From: Janibacter corallicola NBRC 107790
Lineage (GTDB): Bacteria > Actinomycetota > Actinomycetes > Actinomycetales > Dermatophilaceae
DNA length: 48,268 bases
Assembly (NCBI RefSeq): GCF_001570965.1
Contig: NZ_BCSR01000020.1
Location: forward strand, 1-48,268
Direction: 5' to 3'
This document shows positions 16,096 through 24,567 of the stretch, piece by piece. The notes beneath the pieces are model-generated. The model was not told the origin of the DNA, did not search any database, and was given only the letters and a program-made list of their open reading frames with translations. Made by a program: the position numbers and the translations under genes. Within the stretch, counting starts at the first letter, position 1; every line of letters starts with the position of its first letter.

Positions 16096-16664
16096 CCGTC
16101 ACCCTCCAACAGCTGCGCGAGCAGGCGCCTCGCCTCGAACAGGTCCCGCTTGACGGTACCCGGCGCCCGGTCGATCTGCTTCGCGATCGTCGCCACCGGC
16201 AGGTCGGCGAAGTAGTAGAGCATGACGCACAGCCGCAGCCGGTCCGGCAACGAGCGCACGGCCTCCCGCACGGTGACCCGGGTCGTGACGTCGACGAAGC
16301 CGTCGAGGTCGGCGCCCCCTTCGTGGCGGCCGTAGGCCTCGGCCTCCCTGCCCCGCTTGCGCCAGTGGTCGCGCACGAGGTTGCCGGTGACCGTGTACAA
16401 CCACGCCCGGGGCTCGGTCACGCCCCCGAACTGCGAGAGCAGCCGTACGAAGGCCTCGGTGGCCAGGTCGTGGGCGATGTCCGGGTCACCGACCAGTCGA
16501 GTCGCCCAGCCGGCCAGTCGCCCGTAGTGGGCGCGGTAGATCTCCTGGACGGCAGCCTCGTCCGCGGTGTCCGCTCGTGCCACCACTCGCCTCCCCGACA
16601 GGGGTACCAGCGCTACCGTCGTCACATCCTCATCGACGCCGCAGACCCGGTCCCGGTTGGCCAT
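16092..16664 (-). CDS. ECF RNA polymerase sigma factor (sigma-70 family)
   Basis: A 190-residue extracytoplasmic-function sigma factor. Region 2 runs from about residue 40 (YRAHYGRLAGWATRLVGD, AHDLATEAFVRLL, PRAWLYTVTGNLVRDHWRKR) and region 4 from about 130 (VREAVRSLPDRLRLCVMLYYFADLP, then the helix-turn-helix ATIAKQIDRAPGTVKRDLFEA). The spacer is short, as is usual for ECF factors. The true start is uncertain: ATG at 16664 or GTG at 16625; neither has a convincing Shine-Dalgarno. It is coupled to the membrane propeller downstream, the likely signal input. It lies divergent from parC. Confidence 0.9.
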   Translation of the reverse strand: MANRDRVCGVDEDVTTVALVPLSGRRVVARADTADEAAVQEIYRAHYGRLAGWATRLVGDPDIAHDLATEAFVRLLSQFGGVTEPRAWLYTVTGNLVRDHWRKRGREAEAYGRHEGGADLDGFVDVTTRVTVREAVRSLPDRLRLCVMLYYFADLPVATIAKQIDRAPGTVKRDLFEARRLLAQLLEGDG

Positions 16665-16683
16665 GCCCTGGTGTGAATTCTGA

Positions 16684-16701
16684 CACCCCGCCCCCGGGGT
16701 G
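16684..16701. repeat. Inverted repeat CACCCCG/CGGGGTG between the ECF sigma gene and parC
   Basis: Two perfect 7-bp arms separated by CCCC lie 20 bp upstream of the sigma-factor ATG and about 110 bp upstream of the parC start. It could be an operator in the sigma promoter region or just GC-rich chance. The rest of the 145-bp gap shows no gene. Confidence 0.35.
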
Positions 16702-16809
16702 ACGATGGCGAAGGGTACTCACCGTGAGTGTCGATGCCGGGGCAGCACGCGCACAGGGGTGAGGATGGAGGGGTCCATCGCCCCCTTGCCGACCAGGAGA
16801 CCCCTGCCC

Positions 16810-19245
16810 GTGGCCCGTCGCTCCGCTCCCGCTCCCCGACCGGACGTCCCCGAGACGATCGTCGACATCGACGTCGCGGACGAGATGCGCAACGCCTACC
16901 TCGAGTACAGCTACTCGGTGATCCATGCCCGGGCCCTGCCGGACGCACGTGACGGGCTGAAGCCGGTGCACCGCCGGATCCTGTACTCGATGAGCGAGAT
17001 GGGGCTGCGCCCCGAGCGAGGCCACGTGAAGTCCTCCCGCGTCGTCGGCGAGGTCATGGGCAAGTTCCACCCGCACGGCGACAGCGCGATCTACGACGCA
17101 CTCGTGCGGATGGCCCAGCCCTTCTCGATGCGCCTGCCCCTCGTCGACGGCCACGGCAACTTCGGCTCGCTCGACGACGGACCGGCCGCGAGCCGCTACA
17201 CCGAGGCGCGGATGGCGCCGGCCGCGCTGCTCATGGTGACGGGCCTCGACGAGGACACGGTCCCCTTCGTCCCGAACTACGACGACCAGCTCACCCAGCC
17301 GGACGTCCTGCCGGCGGCCTACCCGAACCTGCTCGTCAACGGCACGACCGGCATCGCGGTGGGGATGTCGACGAACATGCCGCCGCACAACCTCGTCGAG
17401 GTCATCGGGGCCACCCGGCACCTGCTGAAGCACCCGGACGCGAGCCTGGACGACCTGATGAAGTTCGTCCCCGGGCCCGATCTGCCCGGCGGGGGGCGCG
17501 TCGTCGGCCTCGAGGGCATCCGGGAGGCCTACCTCACCGGCCGCGGCAGCTTCCGCACCCGGGCCACCACCCGGATCGAGAAGGTCTCGCCCCGCCGCAA
17601 GGGGATCATCGTCACCGAGCTGCCCTACCTCGTCGGCCCCGAGAAGGTCATCGAGAAGATCAAGGACGCGGTGCAGTCCAAGAAGCTGCAGGGCATCGCC
17701 GACGTCAAGGACCTCACCGACCGCCAGTCCGGGCTGCAGCTCGTCATCGAGATCAAGAACGGCTTCAACCCAGAGGCGGTCCTCGAGAAGCTCTACCGGC
17801 TGACCCCGATGGAGGACTCCTTCGGGATCAACAACGTCGCCCTCGTCGACGGGCGGCCGCAGGCGATGGGCCTGAAGCAGATGCTCACCGTCTACATCGA
17901 CTTCCGGCGCGACGTCGTGCGCCGACGCAGCGAGTACCGGCTGGCCAAGCGGCGGGAGCGGTTGCACCTCGTCGAGGGGCTGCTCATCGCCATCCTCGAC
18001 ATCGACGAGGTCATCCAGCTGATCCGCTCCAGCGACGACGCGGCCACTGCCCGCACCCGGCTACAGGAGGTCTTCGACCTCTCCGAGGCCCAGGCCGGCT
18101 ACATCCTGGACCTGCAGCTGCGGCGCCTGACGAAGTTCTCCCGGATCGAGCTGGAGACCGAGCAGCAGGAGCTGCTCGCCGCCATCGCCGAGCTCGAGGA
18201 GATCCTCGGCGACGAGTCGGTCCTCACCAGGCTCATCTCCCGCGAGCTGGCCGACGTCGCGAAGAAGCACGGTGACCCCCGACGCACCGTCCTGCTGGAG
18301 TCCGCCGGACAGCCGGCCGCGGAGGCCACCCCGTTGGAGGTCCCCGACGATCCGTGCTGGGTGATCCTCTCCAGCACCGGGCTGCTGGCCCGCACCGCGG
18401 ACGCCGAGCCCCTCCCGCGCGAAGGGGGCCGGGCCAAGCACGACGCCGTGGTCGCCGCGGTGGCGACCACCGCGCGCGGCGAGGTGGCCGTCGTGACCTC
18501 CCACGGCCGGATGATCCGCCTCAGCGCCCTCGAGCTCCCTGCGCTGCCGGCCTCCTCCAGCGCCCCGAACCTCTCCGGCGGCGCGCCGCTCGCGGCCTAC
18601 GTCGACCTGGCCGACGGGGAGATGCCACTGACGCTGGCCTCCCTCTCCCCCGACACTCCCGGCCTCGCCCTCGGCACGGCCCACGGCGTGGTCAAGCGGG
18701 TCAACACCGACTACCCCAAGGGCCACGACTGGGAGGCGATCTCCCTCAAGGACGGCGACCGGGTGGTCGGGGCGGCCCAGCTGCGCACCGGGCACGAGGA
18801 ACTGGTCATGATCACCGACCAGGCCCAGCTGCTGCACTTCTCCGCCGAAGCGGTCCGCCCGCAGGGACGCACCGCCGGTGGCGTGAGCGGCATCCGCGTC
18901 CCGGAGGGCGCCCGGGTGCTCTTCTTCGGCGTCGTCGACCCCGACGTGGACAACATCGTCGTGACCGTCTCCGGCTCCTCGGACTCGCTGCCCGGGACCG
19001 ACGCGGGCGCGTGGAAGGTCACCCCCTTCGCGGAGTACCCGAGCAAGGGCCGCGGCACCGGTGGCGTGCGGGCGCACCGCTTCCTCAAGGGTGAGGACAC
19101 GCTGCTCTTCGCCTGGGCCGGCCGGGCCGGGGCCCGCGCGGCCCAGCCCAACGGCGTCGCCGTGACCCTCCCGGAGCCCGAGGGGCGCCGCGACGGCTCC
19201 GGTGAGCCGGCTCGCGCCGTGATCGGCGGCATCGGCTCTCTCTGA
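16810..19245 (+). CDS. parC: DNA topoisomerase IV subunit A (ParC / GyrA family)
   Basis: An 811-residue type IIA topoisomerase breakage-reunion subunit. Conserved features: [18 protein letters not shown], the quinolone-resistance segment [17 protein letters not shown] (residues 87-103, wild-type Ser92 and Asp96), and the active-site Tyr130 in [11 protein letters not shown]. The C-terminal part (about 490 onward) is a diverged propeller. It lacks a GyrA-box sequence as far as I can see and resembles actinobacterial ParC, so topoisomerase IV (decatenation) is preferred to gyrase. GTG at 16810 was chosen because AGGAGA (16795-16800) precedes it and the product begins MARRS, like other family members; an in-frame ATG at 16765 has no such site. 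Confidence 0.92.
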   Translation: MARRSAPAPRPDVPETIVDIDVADEMRNAYLEYSYSVIHARALPDARDGLKPVHRRILYSMSEMGLRPERGHVKSSRVVGEVMGKFHPHGDSAIYDALVRMAQPFSMRLPLVDGHGNFGSLDDGPAASRYTEARMAPAALLMVTGLDEDTVPFVPNYDDQLTQPDVLPAAYPNLLVNGTTGIAVGMSTNMPPHNLVEVIGATRHLLKHPDASLDDLMKFVPGPDLPGGGRVVGLEGIREAYLTGRGSFRTRATTRIEKVSPRRKGIIVTELPYLVGPEKVIEKIKDAVQSKKLQGIADVKDLTDRQSGLQLVIEIKNGFNPEAVLEKLYRLTPMEDSFGINNVALVDGRPQAMGLKQMLTVYIDFRRDVVRRRSEYRLAKRRERLHLVEGLLIAILDIDEVIQLIRSSDDAATARTRLQEVFDLSEAQAGYILDLQLRRLTKFSRIELETEQQELLAAIAELEEILGDESVLTRLISRELADVAKKHGDPRRTVLLESAGQPAAEATPLEVPDDPCWVILSSTGLLARTADAEPLPREGGRAKHDAVVAAVATTARGEVAVVTSHGRMIRLSALELPALPASSSAPNLSGGAPLAAYVDLADGEMPLTLASLSPDTPGLALGTAHGVVKRVNTDYPKGHDWEAISLKDGDRVVGAAQLRTGHEELVMITDQAQLLHFSAEAVRPQGRTAGGVSGIRVPEGARVLFFGVVDPDVDNIVVTVSGSSDSLPGTDAGAWKVTPFAEYPSKGRGTGGVRAHRFLKGEDTLLFAWAGRAGARAAQPNGVAVTLPEPEGRRDGSGEPARAVIGGIGSL

Positions 19246-19263
19246 ACGCCCGGCCCCGTCGGT

Positions 19264-19306
19264 TCGAGGTCCAGCCGCTCGTCCGTCCGGGGCGCCGGGA
19301 CCTCGA
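19264..19306. terminator. Candidate bidirectional terminator between parC and the permease
   Basis: TCGAGGTCC (19264-19272) pairs with GGACCTCGA (19298-19306), a perfect 9-bp stem around a 25-base loop that can fold further. It lies between two convergent stops. No T-tract follows, as is usual in GC-rich actinobacteria. A run of nine G residues (19322-19330) sits directly before the permease stop. Confidence 0.45.
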
Positions 19307-19331
19307 CCGGGTCGGGGTCCCGGGGGGGGGC

Positions 19332-20765
19332 TCACTCCTCGAGGTGCTCCGGGTCGCGCATGTAGGTCCGCTTGGAGTAGACCGCCCGGTTGATGAACCA
19401 GGTGATCACCCACAGGATCACGCCGAGCAGCAGGAGCATCCCGGCGATCTCGTACTGCTGCTGCTGCTCGGGGCTGCGGGCCCACGGACCGACGAGGAAG
19501 GCGCTCGTCACGGCGCCGAGGATCGGCAACGCGGACGGGGTCACGAAGTGCTTGTGCCCGACCCGGTCCTTGCGCAGCGTGAGCACCGCGATGTTGACGA
19601 CGACGAAGACGCACAGCAGCAGCAGGGCGGTCGTCCCGCCGAGCAGCGCCACGATCGGCGACTCGCTGTCGAGGCTGACGTAGCTGATCAGTCCGAAGGC
19701 GATCAGCGTGGTGAAGATGATGGCCACCCACGGCGTCTGCCGGCCCGCGTGGACCTTGCCCAGGACCGGGGGCAGCACCTCCTGCTTGGCCATGCCGTAG
19801 ATGAGCCGGCTGGCCATGAGCATGTTGATCAGCGCCGTGTTGGCGACCGCGAACATCCCGATCCACGGGAAGATCCGGTCGAAGGGAAGGCCCGGCGCCC
19901 CGACCTCGACGACCTGGGTCAGGGCCGACTGCTCGCCACCGACGAGCTTGCCGACGGGTACGAGCGCGACCGCGGTGATCGAGACGAGGGTGTAGATGAC
20001 CGCGGCGAGGCCGAGGCCGGTGAGCATCATCCGCGGGAAGTCCCGGGAGGGGTTCTTCGTCTCCTCGGCCATGTTCACCGAGTCCTCGAAGCCGATCATG
20101 GCGAAGAAGGCCAGGGCGGTCGCGGTCGTCACCGCGAAGAAGGTGTTCTTGTCGCTCGGGCTCTCGAAGACGACGACCCGGGAGAAGTCGGCATTGCCCT
20201 GGGTGACGGCATACAGGCCGATGAAGATGATCATCAGCAGACCGGAGAGCTCGACGAGCGTGAGCACCACGTTCGCCTTGACGCTCTCCCCGACCCCGCG
20301 CAGGTTGATCAGTGCGATGAGCGTCATGAAGCCGAGCGCGACGATCAGCAGCGGGGTCGAGCCGGCATCCCAGTCCGCCAGCAGGCCATCGCGGAGGAAC
20401 CCGGCGAAGGCACTCGAGGCGGTCGAGGCGGAGGTGATGCCGGAGCAGATCACGGCGAAGGCGACGAGGAACGTCAGGAAATGGATGCCGAAGGCCTTGT
20501 GCACGAAGGTGGCGGCACCCCCGGCCGCCGGGTACTTCGTCACCAGCTCCAGGTAGGAGAAGGCGGTGAGGCCCGCGACGACGAAGGCGACGAGGAAGGG
20601 AGCCCACGCCGCCCCGCCGACCTCGGCCGCCACGTCCCCGGTCAGGGCGTAGACGCCGGTACCGAGGATGTCGCCGACGATGAAGAGGAGCAGCAGCTTG
20701 GGCCCCATGACCCGCTTGAGCTCACCCGAGCCCTGGGCGGCGCGATCCGTCGTGTCCTCGGTCAT
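19332..20765 (-). CDS. APC superfamily amino-acid permease
   Basis: A 477-residue membrane protein with about twelve hydrophobic segments. The start of TM1 (LLLLFIVGDILGTGVYALTG) carries the G(S/T)G-type substrate loop of the APC fold, and the mid-region ALAFFAMIGFEDSVNMAEET matches TM6 of cationic-amino-acid-type APC transporters. Substrate unknown; arginine, ornithine or another amino acid are possible. It sits alone between the convergent parC and the upstream parE. A 28-bp palindrome lies 14 bp upstream of its ATG, a likely control site. Confidence 0.88.
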   Translation of the reverse strand: MTEDTTDRAAQGSGELKRVMGPKLLLLFIVGDILGTGVYALTGDVAAEVGGAAWAPFLVAFVVAGLTAFSYLELVTKYPAAGGAATFVHKAFGIHFLTFLVAFAVICSGITSASTASSAFAGFLRDGLLADWDAGSTPLLIVALGFMTLIALINLRGVGESVKANVVLTLVELSGLLMIIFIGLYAVTQGNADFSRVVVFESPSDKNTFFAVTTATALAFFAMIGFEDSVNMAEETKNPSRDFPRMMLTGLGLAAVIYTLVSITAVALVPVGKLVGGEQSALTQVVEVGAPGLPFDRIFPWIGMFAVANTALINMLMASRLIYGMAKQEVLPPVLGKVHAGRQTPWVAIIFTTLIAFGLISYVSLDSESPIVALLGGTTALLLLCVFVVVNIAVLTLRKDRVGHKHFVTPSALPILGAVTSAFLVGPWARSPEQQQQYEIAGMLLLLGVILWVITWFINRAVYSKRTYMRDPEHLEE

Positions 20766-20779
20766 GGGACCTCCCTCGA

Positions 20780-20807
20780 TTCATGGCGCACCCGTGCGCG
20801 CCATGAA
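20780..20807. promoter_or_regulatory. 28-bp palindrome (10-bp arms) upstream of the amino-acid permease
   Basis: TTCATGGCGC (20780-20789) and GCGCCATGAA (20798-20807) are perfect reverse complements around an 8-base centre. A competing inner pairing GCGCA/TGCGC also exists. It lies 14-42 bp upstream of the permease ATG and overlaps the expected promoter or leader. It may be an operator for a dimeric repressor or an RNA hairpin near the ribosome-binding site (AGGGAGG, minus strand). No -10/-35 pair was assigned in the 127-bp gap to parE. Confidence 0.55.
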
Positions 20808-20892
20808 CCAACCGTGGTCCGGATCACTCCCCGACGCAACTGTTTCGCCCCGGACACGCCGGTGGGTCTCGGGTGGAGGTGTCGGCCGGCCC

Positions 20893-23022
20893 TCAGGCGT
20901 CGATGCGTTCCCGGTCCAGCTGGTCGGCGGAGGAGACGATGAACTCCCGCCGCGGGTCGACGTGCTTGCCCATGAGCAGCTCGAAGACCTCCTCGGCGGC
21001 CTCCATGTCGGCCGTGGTCACCCGCCGCAGCATGCGGTGCGCGGGGTCCATCGTGGTCTCCGCGAGCTGGTCGGCGTCCATCTCGCCGAGACCCTTGTAG
21101 CGCTGGATCGGCTCCTTGACCTTCTTCCCCTTGGAGGACAGCTTCGCCAGGGCCTTGCGCATCTCGGCCTCGGAGTAGGTGTAGATCAGCTCGTTCTTCT
21201 TCGACCCGGGGTTGATCACCTCGATGCGGTGCAGCGGGGGCACCGCGGCGTAGACCTTGCCGGCCTCCACGAGCGGGCGCATGTAGCGGAAGAAGAGGGT
21301 GAGCAGCAGGGTGCGGATGTGGGCGCCGTCGACGTCGGCGTCGGTCATGATGATGACCTTGCCGTAGCGCGCGGCGTCGATGTCGAAGGACCGTCCCGAG
21401 CCGGCGCCGATGACCTGGATGATCGAGGCGCACTCGGCGTTCTTGAGCATGTCGCCGACGGCGGCCTTCTGCACGTTCAGGATCTTGCCGCGGATCGGCA
21501 GCAGGGCCTGGAACTCGCTGCTGCGGGCCTCCTTCGCGGTGCCCATCGCCGAGTCCCCCTCGACGATGAACAGCTCGGTGGCGTCGACGTCGTTGCTGCG
21601 GCAGTCGCGCAGCTTGGGCGGGAGGGTCGAGGTCTCCAGGGCGTTCTTGCGACGCTGGGTCTCCTTGTGCATCCGCGCGGAGATGCGCGACTTCATCTCC
21701 GCGACGACCTTCTCCAGCAGCTGGGTCGCCATCTGCTTCTCGCCGCGCTTGGGGTTGGTGATGCGGGCGGTCAGCTCCTTCTCGACCACCTTGGCGACGA
21801 TGCTGCGCACGGCGTTGGTGCCGAGCACCTCCTTGGTCTGCCCCTCGAACTGGGGCTCGGCGAGCCGGACGGTGACCACCGAGGTGAGGCCGGCGAGGAC
21901 GTCGTCCTTCTCCACCTTGTCGTTCCCGACCTTCAGCTTGCGGCTGTTGGCCTCCAGCTGCTTGCGGAAGACCTTCAGCAGTGCCTGCTCGAAGCCGGTG
22001 ACGTGGGTGCCGCCCTTGGGGGTGGCGATGATGTTGACGAAGGAGGAGGCGCTCGTCTCGTACCCGGTCCCCCAGCGCAGCGCGATGTCCACCTCGCACT
22101 CCCGCTCGACGTCGGTGGGGGTCATGTGGCCCGCGTCGTCGAGGACCGGCACGGTCTCGGTGAAGGTACCGCTCCCCTGCAGCCGCCACACGTCCGTGAC
22201 CGGCTGGTCCGGGGTGAGGAAGTCGACGAACTCGCTGATGCCCCCTTCGTGGTGGAAGACCTCCTCGACCGGTTCCTCGCCGCGCTCGTCGCGCACGACG
22301 AGCGTCAGCCCGGGGACGAGGAAGGAGGTCTGGCGGGCCCGGTCCAGCAGCGCCGTCAGGTCCACCGTGGCGCTCTGGAGGAAGATGTGCGGGTCGGCCC
22401 AGTAGCGCACCCGGGTGCCGGTCACGCCGCGCTTGGCCTTCCCGACGACCTCCAGCTCGCTCCCCCGGTCGTAGGGGGTGAAGTCGTTCTCCGGGGACTT
22501 GCTCCCCTTCGACCCGGCGACGTCGGAGAAGCTGCCGGGCTCTCCCCGGCGGAAGCTCATGGCGTAGGTCTTGCCGCCCCGGTCGATCTCCACGTCCAGC
22601 CGGGAGGCCAGCGCATTGACCACGGAGGCGCCGACGCCGTGCAGGCCGCCGGACGCGGTGTAGGAGCCGCCGCCGAACTTCCCGCCCGCGTGCAGCTTGG
22701 TGTAGACCACCTCGACCCCGGTCAGCCCGGTGCGCGGCTCGATGTCGACGGGGATGCCGCGTCCGTCGTCGCTCACCTCGACCGAGCCGTCGGCGCGCAG
22801 GAGCACCTCGATGCGGGTCGCGTGGCCACCGAGCGCCTCGTCGACCGAGTTGTCGATGATCTCCCACATGCAGTGCATGAGGCCGCGGCGATCGGTGGAC
22901 CCGATGTACATGCCGGGTCGCTTGCGCACGGCCTCCAGCCCCTCGAGCACCTGCAGGTGGTGCGCGGTGTAGTCCTTGGCGGACTTGGTGCTGGCCGCCT
23001 TCTTGGCTGTGGCAGGGGACAC
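20893..23022 (-). CDS. parE: DNA topoisomerase IV subunit B (ParE / GyrB family)
   Basis: A 709-residue ATPase subunit of a type IIA topoisomerase. GHKL ATP-binding motifs: DNSVDEAL, DDGRGIPVD, then GGKFGGGSYTASGGLHGVGA with the ATP lid. The TOPRIM domain has FIVEGDSAMGTAK (catalytic Glu) and MTDADVDGAHIRTLLL (metal-binding Asp residues); the C-terminal tail ends with the IQRYKGLGEM motif region. MGTAK in place of the gyrase GGSAK is typical of actinobacterial ParE. GTG start giving MSPATAKK. Transcribed towards parC, with a permease gene between the two subunits. Confidence 0.93.
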   Translation of the reverse strand: MSPATAKKAASTKSAKDYTAHHLQVLEGLEAVRKRPGMYIGSTDRRGLMHCMWEIIDNSVDEALGGHATRIEVLLRADGSVEVSDDGRGIPVDIEPRTGLTGVEVVYTKLHAGGKFGGGSYTASGGLHGVGASVVNALASRLDVEIDRGGKTYAMSFRRGEPGSFSDVAGSKGSKSPENDFTPYDRGSELEVVGKAKRGVTGTRVRYWADPHIFLQSATVDLTALLDRARQTSFLVPGLTLVVRDERGEEPVEEVFHHEGGISEFVDFLTPDQPVTDVWRLQGSGTFTETVPVLDDAGHMTPTDVERECEVDIALRWGTGYETSASSFVNIIATPKGGTHVTGFEQALLKVFRKQLEANSRKLKVGNDKVEKDDVLAGLTSVVTVRLAEPQFEGQTKEVLGTNAVRSIVAKVVEKELTARITNPKRGEKQMATQLLEKVVAEMKSRISARMHKETQRRKNALETSTLPPKLRDCRSNDVDATELFIVEGDSAMGTAKEARSSEFQALLPIRGKILNVQKAAVGDMLKNAECASIIQVIGAGSGRSFDIDAARYGKVIIMTDADVDGAHIRTLLLTLFFRYMRPLVEAGKVYAAVPPLHRIEVINPGSKKNELIYTYSEAEMRKALAKLSSKGKKVKEPIQRYKGLGEMDADQLAETTMDPAHRMLRRVTTADMEAAEEVFELLMGKHVDPRREFIVSSADQLDRERIDA

Positions 23023-23244
23023 GTCGGTGACCGGTTCCTATCCGTGGGCTGACTGCTGGTGGTCACTCGCAGGGTAGTCCGCGCTCCCGGGGGCGCCCGG
23101 GAGGCGGACCCGGCGGTGGTGTCGCGAAGGGAGCGCATTGTGTCCTCGGTCACGACTCGCGCGAGACCATGCACCGAGGGAAGTTCACGACGTGTTTGAC
23201 TGTTGTCCCGGACGTCCACGAACCACGGAGGAAAAGAGGCAACC

Positions 23245-23469
23245 GTGAACGCGACTTTGGCCACCCCCCTGACCGCAGCCGACCGCTGCGACCGCTGCGG
23301 AGCCAAGGCCTACGTGCGTGCTCGTCTCCACGCCGGTGGGGAGCTCCTGTTCTGCGCCCACCACGGCCGTGAGCACATCCCGGCACTGAAGGGCCTGGCA
23401 GAGATCGAGGACCAGAGCGACCAGCTCCACGACGAGACCCCCGCGTCCGCGCCCGTCGACGAGCGCTGA
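23245..23469 (+). CDS. DUF7455 family zinc-ribbon-like small protein
   Basis: A 74-residue protein with a Cys/His cluster: DRCDRCGAKAYVRARL, then LLFCAHHGREH, a likely zinc-binding knuckle. The C-terminus is acidic. The family is actinobacterial, commonly found near parE and the primary sigma gene, and has no known role. GTG at 23245 is preceded by GGAGG and AGAGG (23228-23239). The 222-bp divergent gap to parE holds a TTGACT (23196-23201) that could be its -35, but no matching -10 was found. Confidence 0.9.
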   Translation: MNATLATPLTAADRCDRCGAKAYVRARLHAGGELLFCAHHGREHIPALKGLAEIEDQSDQLHDETPASAPVDER

Positions 23470-23487
23470 TCCGCCGCCGCACCAGCC

Positions 23488-24003
23488 GTGCTGACCCTGA
23501 CGACCGAGGCCGGACCCGATCCGACCTCGGTCGTCCTCGTCTTCGCGGCGCTGCTCTATCTCGTCGGGGTCTTCGGGATCATCTTCCCGGTGCTGCCCGG
23601 CCTGCTCGTGTGCGTGGCGGCGGTGCTGCTCTGGGCGGCCGGGACCTCGGGGCCGCTCGCCTGGGGGACCTTCGGCGTGGTGCTCGCGCTCTACCTGTGC
23701 GGGCTGACCCTGCAGTACCTCGTCCCGGGGCGGCGCATGAAGCGAGCCGGGGTGAGCACGTCGACGCTGTTGCTCGGGCTCGTGGCCGCCGTCGTGGGCT
23801 TCTTCGTCATCCCGCTCCTCGGGGCGCCCGTGGGCTTCGTCCTGGGGATCTTCGCGGTCGAGCTGCTGCGCTACCGGGACCGTGTGCGCGCGTGGGAGAT
23901 GACCAAGTCCGCCGTGCGGGGCGTGCTGCACAGCATGGGCATCGAGCTCTCCACGGCATTCGTCATCGCCGTGGTGTGGATCGGCGGGATCCTGCTCCAC
24001 TGA
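23488..24003 (+). CDS. DUF456 family membrane protein
   Basis: A 171-residue protein with about four to five hydrophobic segments. The core LYLVGVFGIIFPVLPGLLVC and the glycine-rich GAPVGFVLGIFAVELL repeat are the DUF456 signature; the family has no established function, and the glycine-zipper-like segments suggest tight helix packing. GTG start, 18 bp after the DUF7455 stop, so probably co-transcribed. Convergent with DUF3040. Confidence 0.88.
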   Translation: MLTLTTEAGPDPTSVVLVFAALLYLVGVFGIIFPVLPGLLVCVAAVLLWAAGTSGPLAWGTFGVVLALYLCGLTLQYLVPGRRMKRAGVSTSTLLLGLVAAVVGFFVIPLLGAPVGFVLGIFAVELLRYRDRVRAWEMTKSAVRGVLHSMGIELSTAFVIAVVWIGGILLH

Positions 24004-24048
24004 GGACCCCCGCCGCCGTCATGTCAGTGGGGCGCGTGGGCGGCCGGC

Positions 24049-24486
24049 TCAGTAGCCCTGCCGACGACGCTCCTCCCACCGCTGCTCCATGCGCTGCATG
24101 AAGCTGCCGTGGTTCGGGGTCTTCCGGGACCGGCCCTTCGGGGCGCGGGAGGCCCCCTTCGTCCGCGAGCCGTGGCCGCCGGGCTGCTGGATGCTGCCGT
24201 CCTCCGCGACGACCTTCAGGCCGGCCTGGCCGGGGGTGGCCGCGTACGCGACCGCGGCCACGATGATGACGAAGCCGGCGACACCCACCCAGATGCTGGT
24301 GTTGACCCCGAGCAGGACGAGGCCGAGCCCCACGAGTGCGCCCACGACGCCGATGACGATCTTCTTGCGGTTGGCGCCCATGTGGCCTCGGGTGCCGTTC
24401 ATCTGCGAGGCAAAGCGGGGGTCCTCGGCCCGGATGGCCTCTTCCATCTCCTCGAGCATCTGCCGCTCACGCTCTGACAGCGCCAC
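24049..24486 (-). CDS. DUF3040 family membrane protein
   Basis: A 145-residue protein. The N-terminus MALSERERQMLEEMEEAI with DPRFA is the DUF3040 signature; two transmembrane helices follow (about 43-62 and 66-84), then a basic, Gly/Arg-rich tail. The family is actinobacterial and uncharacterised; it often lies near dinB, as here. GTG start behind GGAGG. Small cytosolic-facing domains at both ends. Confidence 0.88.
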   Translation of the reverse strand: MALSERERQMLEEMEEAIRAEDPRFASQMNGTRGHMGANRKKIVIGVVGALVGLGLVLLGVNTSIWVGVAGFVIIVAAVAYAATPGQAGLKVVAEDGSIQQPGGHGSRTKGASRAPKGRSRKTPNHGSFMQRMEQRWEERRRQGY

Positions 24487-24537
24487 GGTGACCTCCTACT
24501 CGCCTGACCAGTGGACGAGGTGTTCGTCCGCCGAACC

Positions 24538-24562
24538 CCACGACGGACGCTTCCCGCCGTGG
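24538..24562 (-). terminator. Hairpin after dinB
   Basis: On the minus strand CCACGGCGG, a 7-base loop and CCGTCGTGG form a 9-bp stem with one G-U pair, starting 6 bp past the dinB stop. There is no T-tract. It is well placed to end dinB transcription before DUF3040. Confidence 0.45.
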
Positions 24563-24567
24563 TCCTC

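Noticed and set aside
17066-17119. Quinolone-resistance mutation in parC
   Set aside because: The key Ser and Asp ([10 protein letters not shown]) are the usual residues, so no resistance change is seen.
24004-24048. Terminator between DUF456 and DUF3040
   Set aside because: GCCGCC and GGCGGC can pair, but the loop is over 20 bases; not distinguishable from GC-rich background.
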